Below are positions 35,075 through 44,600 of a stretch of DNA of 64,000 nucleotides, one piece after another. The DNA lies in the NCBI RefSeq assembly GCF_010093065.1, contig NZ_CP048113.1:4588001-4652000 (forward strand), in the 5' to 3' direction. Within the stretch, counting starts at the first letter, position 1, and the number at the start of each line of letters is the position of its first letter. The position numbers were made by a program, and so were the translations under genes. The notes under the pieces are model-generated. The model did not search any database and was not told the DNA's origin. It saw only the letters and a list, made by a program, of their open reading frames with translations. This DNA is from Chitinophaga agri. Lineage in GTDB: Bacteria; Bacteroidota; Bacteroidia; Chitinophagales; Chitinophagaceae.

Positions 35075-36001
35075 CTAGATCAGGTCAATATCGAAATTTA
35101 CAAGCTGTACGAACTGCTCCAGGCGGGCGCTGATATCGTCCTGGCTGATCTCACGCAGACGGCCTACACCGAAACGTTCAACGCAGAAGGAAGCCATGGC
35201 AGAACCTACGATAATGGCAGTCTTCATGTTTTCGAAAGAGATATCCTTAGTTTTCGCCAGGTGGCCGATAAAGCCGCCAGCAAAAGTATCGCCGGCGCCG
35301 GTCGGGTCAAATACCTCTTCCAGTGGCAGGGCAGGAGCGAAGAACACGTGATTCTCATGGAACAGCAGGGCGCCATGCTCACCTTTCTTGATGATCAGGT
35401 ATTTTGGTCCCATTGTAGTCAGGATAGTACGGGCAGCTTTTACCAGGGATACTTCGCCTGTCAGCTGACGTGCTTCACCATCATTTACGAGGAGAACATC
35501 TACTTCTTTCAGTACCTTTTTCAGATCGTCCATAGCCACTTCCATCCAGAAGTTCATGGTATCCATTACGATCAGTTTAGGCCTTGTTTTCATTTGTTTT
35601 ATTACACTCAGCTGTACCTGAGGAGTCAGGTTACCCAGGATCAGGAACTCGCTACCCTGATAGGAGTCTGGAATTTCAGGCTGGAACTCACCCAGTACGT
35701 TCAGCTCAGTCGCCAGTGTATCACGGGTGTTCATATCCATGTGGTATTTACCTGCCCAATAGAAAGACTTCTCGTCTTTTTTCACCTGCACACCGTCTAA
35801 CGCTACGCCTTTGGCAGTCAATGCATCCAGTTCTTCCTGCGGGAAATCGCCTCCGATCACAGATACCTGATTAATGGGCTTCACAAAGTTAGAAGCGGCC
35901 CATGCAATATAAGTGGCAGAACCACCAATGATTCTTCCGGATTTACCAAAGGGCGTTTCAATATCATCGAACGCCATCGTACCTACAACAGTTAGCGACA
36001 T
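35075..36001 (-). CDS. PfkB family sugar or nucleoside kinase
   Basis: This protein has 308 residues from the ATG at 36001, where the domain starts (MSLTVVGTMAFDDIETPFG). It is a ribokinase-fold ATP-dependent kinase. The C-terminal signature DPTGAGDTFAGGFIGHL holds the catalytic Asp and the anion hole. The N-terminal GGSATYIAWAASNF replaces the usual GGxxxN motif. The substrate cannot be told from sequence; adenosine, ribose or a related sugar are all possible. A -7 element (TACATTTG) lies at the end of the upstream MATE gene, so it probably has its own promoter. Confidence 0.9.
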   Translation of the reverse strand: MSLTVVGTMAFDDIETPFGKSGRIIGGSATYIAWAASNFVKPINQVSVIGGDFPQEELDALTAKGVALDGVQVKKDEKSFYWAGKYHMDMNTRDTLATELNVLGEFQPEIPDSYQGSEFLILGNLTPQVQLSVIKQMKTRPKLIVMDTMNFWMEVAMDDLKKVLKEVDVLLVNDGEARQLTGEVSLVKAARTILTTMGPKYLIIKKGEHGALLFHENHVFFAPALPLEEVFDPTGAGDTFAGGFIGHLAKTKDISFENMKTAIIVGSAMASFCVERFGVGRLREISQDDISARLEQFVQLVNFDIDLI

Positions 36002-36055
36002 GCTTATTCTTTTTATTGGGTTTAGTTGCGTAAAAATAAAACAGCGCAAATGTAA

Positions 36056-37468
36056 CTAAACTTTTACGCGCTTCCACCATCCCTTCCTGAATATAAATAT
36101 TGAGGCGACCGCCACACAGGATTCAGCGATGGCAATGGCCCAGAAGACGCCGGCCGGCCCCATATTATAGTTGACAGCCAGTACCCAGGCCATAGGCACC
36201 TGCAGCATCCAGAAGCCCACAAGGTTGATCAGGGTAGGCGTGCGTGTATCACCCGCTCCGTTAAAAGACTGAGACAGCACCATCCCATAGGCATAAAAGA
36301 TATAGCCTATACTGACCAGCTGTAAGCACTGTGCAGCATAACTGATGATGCTTGCATCCTGAGTGAACAACAGGACAATAGGTCTTGCTGCGAGCAGAAA
36401 AAAGACAGATACCAGTCCCAGAAAGACCATATTGAAGAAGGCCGCCCTCCATACAGAGGTTTCCGCTCTTTCGGGCTGTCCTGCGCCCAGGTTTTGTCCC
36501 ACCAGTGCAGCAGCGGCATTGGCCATGCCCGAAGCAGGCAACAGGGTAAAAATAATGATACGGACAGCTATGGTGTAACCAGCAACGGCATCCTCTCCAA
36601 AACGGGCAATAAGCCTTACCAGGAAAATCCAGCTGGCAGTATTGATCAGTAACTGTGCTGTTCCGCCAGCAGCGATCTTCAGCAAACGCATAATGACGCC
36701 TCCATCCGGCATAATATGCCTGCGTGTGATCTTAATCAGCCCCTTCCCTCCGAACAGGTGATACAGCTGATAACATACACCGGTTCCCCTGCCAATGGTG
36801 GTGGCCAGGGCGGCGCCTTTTAACCCTAACGCAGGTAAAGGACCCAGTCCATTGATCAAAAGTGGACAAAGCAGGATATTCAGGATATTGGCTATCCATA
36901 AGGAACGCATTGCCACTGCGGCATCACCGGCACCTCTGAAGATACCATTGATAAGAAACAGCAATATCACGATCAGATTACTTCCAAGCATGATGCGCGT
37001 ATACATGTGACCGTTATCTATCACATCAGCAGAAGCGCCCATTAAGGCGAGTATCTCCGGGGCAAACACGACGCCGATCACCGCAATAAGTGCCGCCAGC
37101 GCGAACGCGACATACAACGACTGCACGGCGGTATGCGCAGCGGCGTCGCCATCTTTTTCGCCAGTGCGGCGTGCTACAACGGCGGTAGCAGCCATACTTA
37201 GACCAAATGCGGCTGTGTATACCAATGTCATCATGGACTCCGTTAATCCAACAGTAGTGATGGCATGTTTACCTAATTTGCTGACAAAAAATATATCCAC
37301 CACGGCAAACAGTGATTCCATCACCATTTCCAGTATCATGGGAACAGATAGTAAGAAGATGGCACGATTGATATTACCACTGGTAAATTCTTTTTCTGTG
37401 CCTGACACGGCAGTAACAAACAGCCGTAATAACTTGCCCAGGCGGGAACTGGCCTGCGTATGCTGCAT
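36056..37468 (-). CDS. MATE family efflux transporter
   Basis: This protein has about 470 residues from the ATG at 37468 (in-frame sequence further upstream is not conserved-looking). Two homologous halves of six helices each form the MATE fold. The N-terminal half begins LSVPMILEMVMESLFAVVDIFFV (in pieces). The second half has TASWIFLVRLIARFG and LPASGMANAAAALVGQNLGA, the region with the conserved GQ. Such proteins export drugs or metabolites in exchange for Na+ or H+. Substrate unknown. Confidence 0.93.
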   Translation of the reverse strand: MQHTQASSRLGKLLRLFVTAVSGTEKEFTSGNINRAIFLLSVPMILEMVMESLFAVVDIFFVSKLGKHAITTVGLTESMMTLVYTAAFGLSMAATAVVARRTGEKDGDAAAHTAVQSLYVAFALAALIAVIGVVFAPEILALMGASADVIDNGHMYTRIMLGSNLIVILLFLINGIFRGAGDAAVAMRSLWIANILNILLCPLLINGLGPLPALGLKGAALATTIGRGTGVCYQLYHLFGGKGLIKITRRHIMPDGGVIMRLLKIAAGGTAQLLINTASWIFLVRLIARFGEDAVAGYTIAVRIIIFTLLPASGMANAAAALVGQNLGAGQPERAETSVWRAAFFNMVFLGLVSVFFLLAARPIVLLFTQDASIISYAAQCLQLVSIGYIFYAYGMVLSQSFNGAGDTRTPTLINLVGFWMLQVPMAWVLAVNYNMGPAGVFWAIAIAESCVAVASIFIFRKGWWKRVKV

Positions 37469-37876
37469 AGTAAAATTTATTGAAACAATTAAAAATGAGA
37501 ATTGCCTGTACTGTAGTTGATAGTACATGCATAACTAAGTGGCGTGGGGTAACCTGGAAGGACCAGGTATTACATTATGATTTTCATGAAGCTTAGATTG
37601 TAGGCTACAAAACTAAAGATGTTTTTTCAAACGGGCCATTTTTTTTATAAAAGCTGTGGCAACATTCATCATCCGGAAAACATTTTTAAAATTGGTTCAA
37701 CATCAGTACGGGTAAAGAGTTCACCGCATGACCACAACACATTAAATAATTTTTTTACAGTGCTTGTAACTTTTCTTTAACGACCTCGTTTAACTAATGC
37801 CCTCAGCGCTGAGAAACCATTATTGTAGTTAAAATACGGAAACCTAAGTTCTAAAAACTTAAATTAAACGGAAACC
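37469..37876. other. Intergenic region before the surface lipoprotein
   Basis: No gene is seen. It holds the starts of divergent genes (MATE to the left, lipoprotein to the right). I could not find a canonical TAnnTTTG promoter. A CTCAGCGCTGAG palindrome lies near 37802-37813. Confidence 0.6.
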
Positions 37877-38374
37877 ATGCTTACGATTAAAAAACATGCT
37901 CTTAAAATGGGAGCATTAGCCCTTGCTATGGGTATTACTTTTGCAGCTTGCAGCGATGATGATGATAATCCAACTCCGGCAACCCGTACAAAAGAATACA
38001 AACTGTCTAAAAGCGCTACTGATGCCACTCAGGTTGGTTCGATCATTCTGTCTGAAAACGCTGACAGCAGTGTAAACCTGGCCATCGTTCTGAAAGCTTC
38101 TGCCAAAGATATCAAACATCCGTTCTACCTGATCCGCGGTAGTGTTGCAGCTCCTAAAGCTGATACACTGGCTAAAGACACCATCCTGGGTAATGGTGCT
38201 GAAGCTACCAAAGTTATCTGGAATAAAGTTAGCTCTGTAACCGTTGGTGGTGCTACACGCAAATTCAATTTTGACAGTGCTGTTAAGATCGACGCATTCT
38301 CTAAAGTTTACTATAAAGCTGGTAAAGACAGCGTAATCGCTATCGGTAACATCCTGAAAAGCGTTGCACAGTAA
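37877..38374 (+). CDS. Putative surface-exposed lipoprotein
   Basis: This 165-residue protein has a lipoprotein signal with Cys25 (ITFAAC) followed at once by SDDDD. That matches the lipoprotein export signal (Ser-Asp rich at +2 to +6) that sends lipoproteins to the cell surface in Bacteroidota. The mature part is a Ser/Thr/Lys-rich beta-type domain with no motif I can name. The gene stands alone, with a perfect palindromic terminator downstream. A surface position is inferred from the signal; function unknown. Confidence 0.75.
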   Translation: MLTIKKHALKMGALALAMGITFAACSDDDDNPTPATRTKEYKLSKSATDATQVGSIILSENADSSVNLAIVLKASAKDIKHPFYLIRGSVAAPKADTLAKDTILGNGAEATKVIWNKVSSVTVGGATRKFNFDSAVKIDAFSKVYYKAGKDSVIAIGNILKSVAQ

Positions 38375-38433
38375 TTATACAGTTTTTTATACTTGATGTA
38401 AGAAATTAAGAGACTCACTGGTTCAACTAAATG

Positions 38434-38467
38434 TAATAATGGCCGGATAATTATCCGGCCATTATTA
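38434..38467. terminator. Perfect palindromic terminator between convergent genes
   Basis: Two exact 17-base halves centred on AATT make a 34-base palindrome with the core TGGCCGGATAATTATCCGGC. It lies 60 bases after the lipoprotein stop and before the stop of the convergent OmpA gene. A- and T-rich ends on both sides fit a two-way terminator. Confidence 0.8.
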
Positions 38468-38543
38468 TGATGGTCTTCGTCGTATTTTAGGATATGGCTC
38501 CAATCCGTGGATCGGAAAAACCGATTTTATAAAGAAGTCCACA

Positions 38544-40559
38544 TTACTGACTCAACTGCGTGACGCGCAACACCTTAAATTCTGTTCTTCTGTTAAGCTG
38601 CCTGCCCTCCGGATTATCCTTACCATTTGGCAGTGTGTTAGGTGCTATCGGCCTTGTCTCCCCATAACCTTTTGCGATCATACGATCGCTGGAGATCCCT
38701 TTGCTGATAAGGTAATCTACGCAGGATTGTGCACGTTTCTGAGACAACTTCATATTGTAATCATCTTTACCCTTACTGTCTGTATGCGCACTCATTTCAA
38801 TAATGATATTTGGATTATCCTGCATAATTGAAACAACAGTATCGAGCACGACCAGTGACTGCGAACGAAGCGTTGCCTTATCGAAATCATAGTAGATATC
38901 TTTCAGGATAATAGGCTTTCCTATTTCATAACGCTTCAGGCATATAGTTTGGTTTACAAGAGAATCAACTTTTGTCAGATTATCTGTATTTACATAGATT
39001 GCTTTGGAGAAGTAATTCTCTTTCTCTGCCATGATCTTGTAGTGTTTCAGTGGTTCTACCTCAAAGCGGTAACGGCCTGTTTCATCGAGCGTCACCTGCT
39101 GTAACACCCGGTGTGCGATCGTATCCAGCAGCGTCACTTTAGCACCCGTTAACGGCAGATCACCATCACAATCCAGCACCAGGCCATTCACCGTTTTAGA
39201 GATCTTCTTAATTGTGAATACCTCCAGGCAGCATACTGATTCCCTGTCAGAACTGATGAATCCACCTGCCATCGGATGTTCGCTGTCAGACGCTGCAAAG
39301 TAAATATCATCTTTAGGAGAGTTCAGTGGCGCGCCCATATTCTTAGGCGCTGTCCAGCTGCTGAAATCACCTTCACTTAGAAAGAAGTCCAGTCCACCCA
39401 GGCCCACACGACCATCTGTACTGAAAATAAGTGATCTTTTTTCCCCATCATAAAAGGGCGCCTGCTCTTCATCACGGGTATTGATGTTGGTACCAAAATT
39501 CTTAGCCGCTCCGATTGTACCATTTTCCAGGGTACAGAACCAAAGATCATTTTTCCCCATGCCACCCGGCCTGTTGGAAGAGAAGAGAAGATACTTACCG
39601 TCAGCCGTCAAGAAAGGCTGCATGGAGCTATAACCGTCTACATTTACATTAGGTCCCAGTGCCTTTGGCTCTTCCCACTCGCTGCCCTTGCGTGTACTGA
39701 TATAGATAGCAGCCGCCTTTACACCATTTTTGGTCGTCCATCTGGTCAGATAGATGGCATTGCCATCAGGGCTTGTAGCAGCTACCCCCTGATCAATGCC
39801 TTTGGCTTCAGGAATATTGACAGGACGACTGTTACTAAAATTGCTGCCATCGCCGGTTGCAATGAAAAGATTATTCACATAAGGATTGACCTTTTTAGAC
39901 TTCTTTTCTTTTTCCAGATCACTGCTATCCGGGCGGGAAGATGTGTATAAAAGCATATTCTTTCCCAACACAGCAGGAGCGTAGTTCGCGCCACCCGCAT
40001 TCACGTCACCGGATAGCTTACTGATAATGTAACCAGGAAGTCTGCTTGCTTCTGATACGGCAAACTCACAGCTTGCTATCTCCAGGGAAGCCCTGGCACT
40101 GATATCATCCACCTTCGTATATTCCTGTTTAAACTTATTGAATTGTTCCAGTGCAAGCGAATACTTACCATTAGCGCGGAGAGATACGCCATACCAGAAA
40201 CGGGCCAGCGGGAACAATGTCGTGTTATTAAACCCTACCACCTGTTCGTAATATTTCTCAGCGTTACCGAAATCATTGTAGTTCCTGTAGGACTCGGCCA
40301 GTCTGTAAATGACCGTTTCGTAGTCTTTCAGTTTTCCAGACTCTTTACCACGCAATTCTACCGTGTAAGGAAGGATCTGCTCGGGTTTTATCTTAAAAGT
40401 ACCTAATGCCCTGTTGTAATACTGAGCAGCGGAGTAGTAATCTTTTGCTTCAAAGTAAATATCAGCGGTCCGCTTATAATCGTATACATACTGCGCTTTT
40501 GCGGTACTAACAGTCCATAGTAATGCGATAACCAGCCAATAGCGTACATTTTTTTTCAT
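38544..40559 (-). CDS. OmpA family protein with TPR and PD40 repeats (PorE-like, T9SS)
   Basis: This protein has 671 residues from the ATG at 40559, which begins a signal peptide (MKKNVRYWLVIALLWTVSTA, then KAQ). Order of parts: TPR-like helices (about 20-170), a WD40-like PD40 propeller (about 190-430; LLFSSNRPGGMGKNDLWF), a CarboxypepD-reg-like domain (about 460-530), and a C-terminal OmpA peptidoglycan-binding domain (DIYYDFDKATLR, then SAHTDSKGKDDYN and LSQKRAQSCVDYL). This layout is that of T9SS PorE-like proteins, which link the machine to peptidoglycan. It follows porP/sprF with an 18-base gap. Confidence 0.93.
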   Translation of the reverse strand: MKKNVRYWLVIALLWTVSTAKAQYVYDYKRTADIYFEAKDYYSAAQYYNRALGTFKIKPEQILPYTVELRGKESGKLKDYETVIYRLAESYRNYNDFGNAEKYYEQVVGFNNTTLFPLARFWYGVSLRANGKYSLALEQFNKFKQEYTKVDDISARASLEIASCEFAVSEASRLPGYIISKLSGDVNAGGANYAPAVLGKNMLLYTSSRPDSSDLEKEKKSKKVNPYVNNLFIATGDGSNFSNSRPVNIPEAKGIDQGVAATSPDGNAIYLTRWTTKNGVKAAAIYISTRKGSEWEEPKALGPNVNVDGYSSMQPFLTADGKYLLFSSNRPGGMGKNDLWFCTLENGTIGAAKNFGTNINTRDEEQAPFYDGEKRSLIFSTDGRVGLGGLDFFLSEGDFSSWTAPKNMGAPLNSPKDDIYFAASDSEHPMAGGFISSDRESVCCLEVFTIKKISKTVNGLVLDCDGDLPLTGAKVTLLDTIAHRVLQQVTLDETGRYRFEVEPLKHYKIMAEKENYFSKAIYVNTDNLTKVDSLVNQTICLKRYEIGKPIILKDIYYDFDKATLRSQSLVVLDTVVSIMQDNPNIIIEMSAHTDSKGKDDYNMKLSQKRAQSCVDYLISKGISSDRMIAKGYGETRPIAPNTLPNGKDNPEGRQLNRRTEFKVLRVTQLSQ

Positions 40560-40576
40560 CCGTGTATTTTTTGTTT

Positions 40577-41587
40577 TTACAAGCGCGGGCAAAAGAAGTT
40601 TTCCTCAGAGTAAACTTTCTTTTTACGGCTTATGAAGGATAAGGATAGTTCAAAGCTGTTACTGCCATTCACTAACCTTCTTAGATTAGAAGTATTCACA
40701 TCATAACTGAGTCCCAATACAAAGCTTTTAAAGTGGAAACCAGCGAATGGAATAGCAGAGTCATTTACACGGTAGTTTGCTCCCAGCAGGAAATCAAACT
40801 CTTCATTCAGAAAAGCCTGTCCGTAAATGCCGACAACCGTTTCATGTGCATTACCCTGACGCATATACAGGCCGTGGGGAGTGAGGCTGAAAATATTATT
40901 CAGTTTAATACGGGTACCGCCATGTGCAAGATATCTTACAGGCAAACGCCTGTTATCGCCTGATACAAAAGGATCGCTAGGCTGGGTGAGATGGCCGGCA
41001 GAGAAGCCGCCAAAAGGATTAAACTGATGATTAGGGTTTCCGTCAAAGAACATTACACCAGCAGCAGCGTCGAATACATTAGACGAAGTCGTATTGATAT
41101 TCTCACCACTTGGTTTAGCAGGGTCAAATCCCAACACAGGATCATACTGGCTACCCAGTTGCCATTTCGCCGGATCTATCTTACGGTTGATCATACCAGC
41201 CTGTATACCAAATACCAGCTGGCTGGTACCGGTCTCTCCGAAGCGTACGCCACGATAAGACATGCTTGCCATTGCATTGAGATAGTTGTATCCGGCATCT
41301 CCAGCAGACATATTAGTGATGTTAATACCTCCGCCGATATTATTAGGCAGAGCAGCATCAAATGACACCCCGGTAGTAGAAAATGGCTTGCCTATATTCA
41401 CCCACTGGTTTCGGTAATTGGCACTTACACGGTAGTCGCCATCAACAATACCTGTCAGTGCAGGATTCAGCCACATAGGATAAGCATAATACTGGGAAAA
41501 GTGAGGATCTACCTGTGCTTTTGCCCAACCTGGTAACAACGTGACCAGCACAGTTCCGAGAACAAAAAGTATATTCTTATTCTTCAT
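40577..41587 (-). CDS. PorP/SprF family type IX secretion membrane protein
   Basis: This 336-residue outer-membrane barrel protein has a signal peptide (MKNKNILFVLGTVLVTLLPG, then WAKAQ) and the family start VDPHFSQYYAYPMWLNPALTG. PorP/SprF proteins help export and attach particular large CHU_C/type B sorted proteins, and each is often paired with its own cargo gene. Here the giant adhesin is directly upstream, so this copy probably serves that adhesin. A hairpin lies between the two genes. Confidence 0.95.
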   Translation of the reverse strand: MKNKNILFVLGTVLVTLLPGWAKAQVDPHFSQYYAYPMWLNPALTGIVDGDYRVSANYRNQWVNIGKPFSTTGVSFDAALPNNIGGGINITNMSAGDAGYNYLNAMASMSYRGVRFGETGTSQLVFGIQAGMINRKIDPAKWQLGSQYDPVLGFDPAKPSGENINTTSSNVFDAAAGVMFFDGNPNHQFNPFGGFSAGHLTQPSDPFVSGDNRRLPVRYLAHGGTRIKLNNIFSLTPHGLYMRQGNAHETVVGIYGQAFLNEEFDFLLGANYRVNDSAIPFAGFHFKSFVLGLSYDVNTSNLRRLVNGSNSFELSLSFISRKKKVYSEENFFCPRL

Positions 41588-41616
41588 AGGAAGACTTTTT
41601 AACTTTTTTAAGGAAT

Positions 41617-41642
41617 GGCCGGGACAGGAGACTATCCCGGCC
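41617..41642 (-). terminator. Hairpin between the adhesin and PorP genes
   Basis: GGCCGGGA (41617-41624) pairs with TCCCGGCC (41635-41642). There is no strong T tract on the minus strand, so it may reduce rather than stop read-through from the adhesin gene into porP. Confidence 0.5.
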
Positions 41643-41661
41643 TGTATATTTTTCTGATCGT

Positions 41662-44600
41662 TTAGCGGACAATAGTGACGGTACCCTTCATGTTAACAAC
41701 AGAACCATCCTGGAGTGTGGCACGCAGTACCCAGATGTATACACCTAGAGGCTGCTGACGTCCATTCACTGTACCATCCCATCCGATACGCTGGTCTTTG
41801 GTTTCGAAGATCTGCTGACCGTACTGGTTGTAGTATCTGACAACCACATTAGCGATGGTATTACCATACACGAAGTGTACATCATTGAATCCATCACCAT
41901 TTGGCGTGAAAAGGTTCGGTACAAAAATTCTGTTACCCTGTGGATTTTCAGCTGTACCTGTTACCGCTGCAGAGAGTGCACTTGTTTCACATTCATTATC
42001 ACCCAGTGCTCTTACACGGATAGTCACAGCCTGGGTGGGTTGCAGACCAGCGATGGTATGTGTCAGACCATTCGCGCCCGAGCTTGGCTGGATATACGTT
42101 GTACCATTGTCAAGTGTTACCTGGTAAGCACTTGCACCCGGAACAGCAGTCCACTGGAAGGTTACTGACGTAGCTTCGGTATCGCTGACAGTTACTACCG
42201 GTGCATCCAGCGGCTGCAGGATATTCACCTGTACTGCGATCCTGCTTGTGCTGGCACAACCACCTGTTGTGACTACTTCTACGTAGTAGGTCGTATTATC
42301 ATTCAGCGCAGGGGTAGTGAACGCAGCTGTAGTCGCTACCGGCGTACCTCCCGTTTCCGTTGTATACCAGCGGAAGCTTGCACCCGCAGTAGTTGAAGTT
42401 GCCGTAAGCGTTGCTGTACCACCAGGACAAATACCTGCTTCATTGCCGGTTACTGTTGCATTACTTGGTGGAGCGCCTACCGTTACATTTACTGTCGTAC
42501 GGGTCGGACTTGCACAACCAGAAGTATTCAGTGCTTCAACATAGTAGGTCACATTTGCATTGATCGGAGGCGTCGTGAACGAACTTCCTGTACCCGCCGC
42601 AGTACCGCCTGTTGGTGTTGTAAACCAGCGATAGGTCAGTGCGGCGTTAGGATTCTGTACACTCAGCACTGCTGTTTCACCCTGACAGGTTGCGACAGAT
42701 GCATTCGCTACTACAGGTGTCGCCGGAGCAGGGTTCACATTTACCTGCACAATTGTACGGCTCTGACTTACACACCCACCGGAAGACGCTTCTACGTAGT
42801 AGGTCATACCTGTGGTCAGCTGTGGCGTTGTGAAGTCTGCGCCGGTAAATCCAGGCGTACCACCCACTGCTGCTTCATACCATTTGTAACTAATGCCTGG
42901 CTGCGGATCTTTCACAGAAAGCAGGGCAGAAGTGCCTGCACAGATAGTAGCTCCATCTGCCAGTGGCGCACTGATCGTATTTACGACAGTCACTGTCACT
43001 CCTTTTCTTGCCTGGCTAGGGCAACCAGAACCATTCAGCGCTTCCACATAGAAGGTGGTATTACTGTTAATAGCAGCAGTTGTATACTCAGGACCAGTAG
43101 CCAGGAGGGTACCATTGGCAGGCGCATCATACCAGCGATAGGTCAGTGATGCAACCGGATTGAGCACATTGAGTGTAGCCGTACCGCCTATACATGTTAC
43201 CAGATTAACAGAAGTCACATCTGGTGTCGGTGCAGCGGCATCTACTACAATACTTGCTGTGGCGCGGCCCGTGCTTACGCAGGTAGAGCCGGAAGCTGCC
43301 TGTACATAGTAGTTTATATTCGCTGTTACAGCTGTTGCAGTAAATGTAGTGCCTGTGAATACAAGCGTACCACCGCTTGCTGCATCAAACCACTGATAGT
43401 CTATACCCGCCTGTGGATTCAGTACAGAGAAGGTTGCATCCTGACCGGCACATGCCCTTACGTTTCCTGCTGTCAGTACCGGTACCGCAGGAGACTGTCC
43501 TACCGTAACCGTAGCAGCCACTCTTGCACTTGTACCAGCGCACTGGCTGTTTGTGCTCACCGCCTCTACATAGTAAGTAGTGCTTGCATTGAGATTTGGC
43601 GTCACAAACGCAGGACCGGTAAATACTGATGTACCGCCGGTAGCTGCCGTGTACCAGTTATAAGTCACACCTGTGGTAGTAGAAGTGACGCGCAGTGTAG
43701 CGCTACCACCTGTACAGATGCCTACATTATTAGCTTCAAGAACAGGGTCCTGAATTGTGCCGGAGAGCGTGACAGTTGTCGCTGCTCTTGTCACACTACT
43801 ACAGTTACCATTGGTTGCTTCCACATAGTAAGTGGTCGTTGCATTGAGAACAGGAGTTGTAAAGCTTGCGCCTGTACCAACCGGCGTACCGCCCGTAGCT
43901 GTTGTGTACCAGTTATAAGTATATGCGGCGTTTGGATTCTGTATGGACAGCGTAGCGGCAGTACCCGGACATGCAGTCACATCGGAGGCAACTACAGGAG
44001 CTGTTGGAACCGGCACTACATTGATAGCTACAGCGACGCGGGCGCCTGCATTCGCGCAGCCAGTTGCATTGACGGCCTGTACATAGTATGTAATATCGCT
44101 TGTGACGCTATTTACCACAAATACAGGACCGGTAAATACCTGTGTACCACCTGTAGCCGCATCATACCACTGGTAAGCGATATCATTCTGCGGATTCTGT
44201 ATAAACAGTACCGTGTTCTGACCAGCGCATGCATCTACACTATTGCTCACTACGACTGGTGTACCAGGTCTTGGCACTATGGTGACAGTGGCAGCCACTC
44301 TTGCACTTGTACCAGCACACTGGCTGTTTGTGCTCACCGCCTGTACGTAGTAGGTAGTGCTTGCATTGAGCGTTGGTGTCACATACTCAGCACCGGTAAA
44401 TACAGATGTGCCGCCATTAGCTGTTGTGTACCAGTTATAAGTCACACCTGTAGTTGTAGAGGTGACACGCAGTGTGGCATTACCACCCGCACATGTATTT
44501 ACATTATTCCCTTCCAGGGTTGGAACCGGAGGAGCGCTGGACGGCGTAACGGTTGTACCCGCTCTTGTTGCACTGCTACAGTTACCATTGGATGCTGCTA

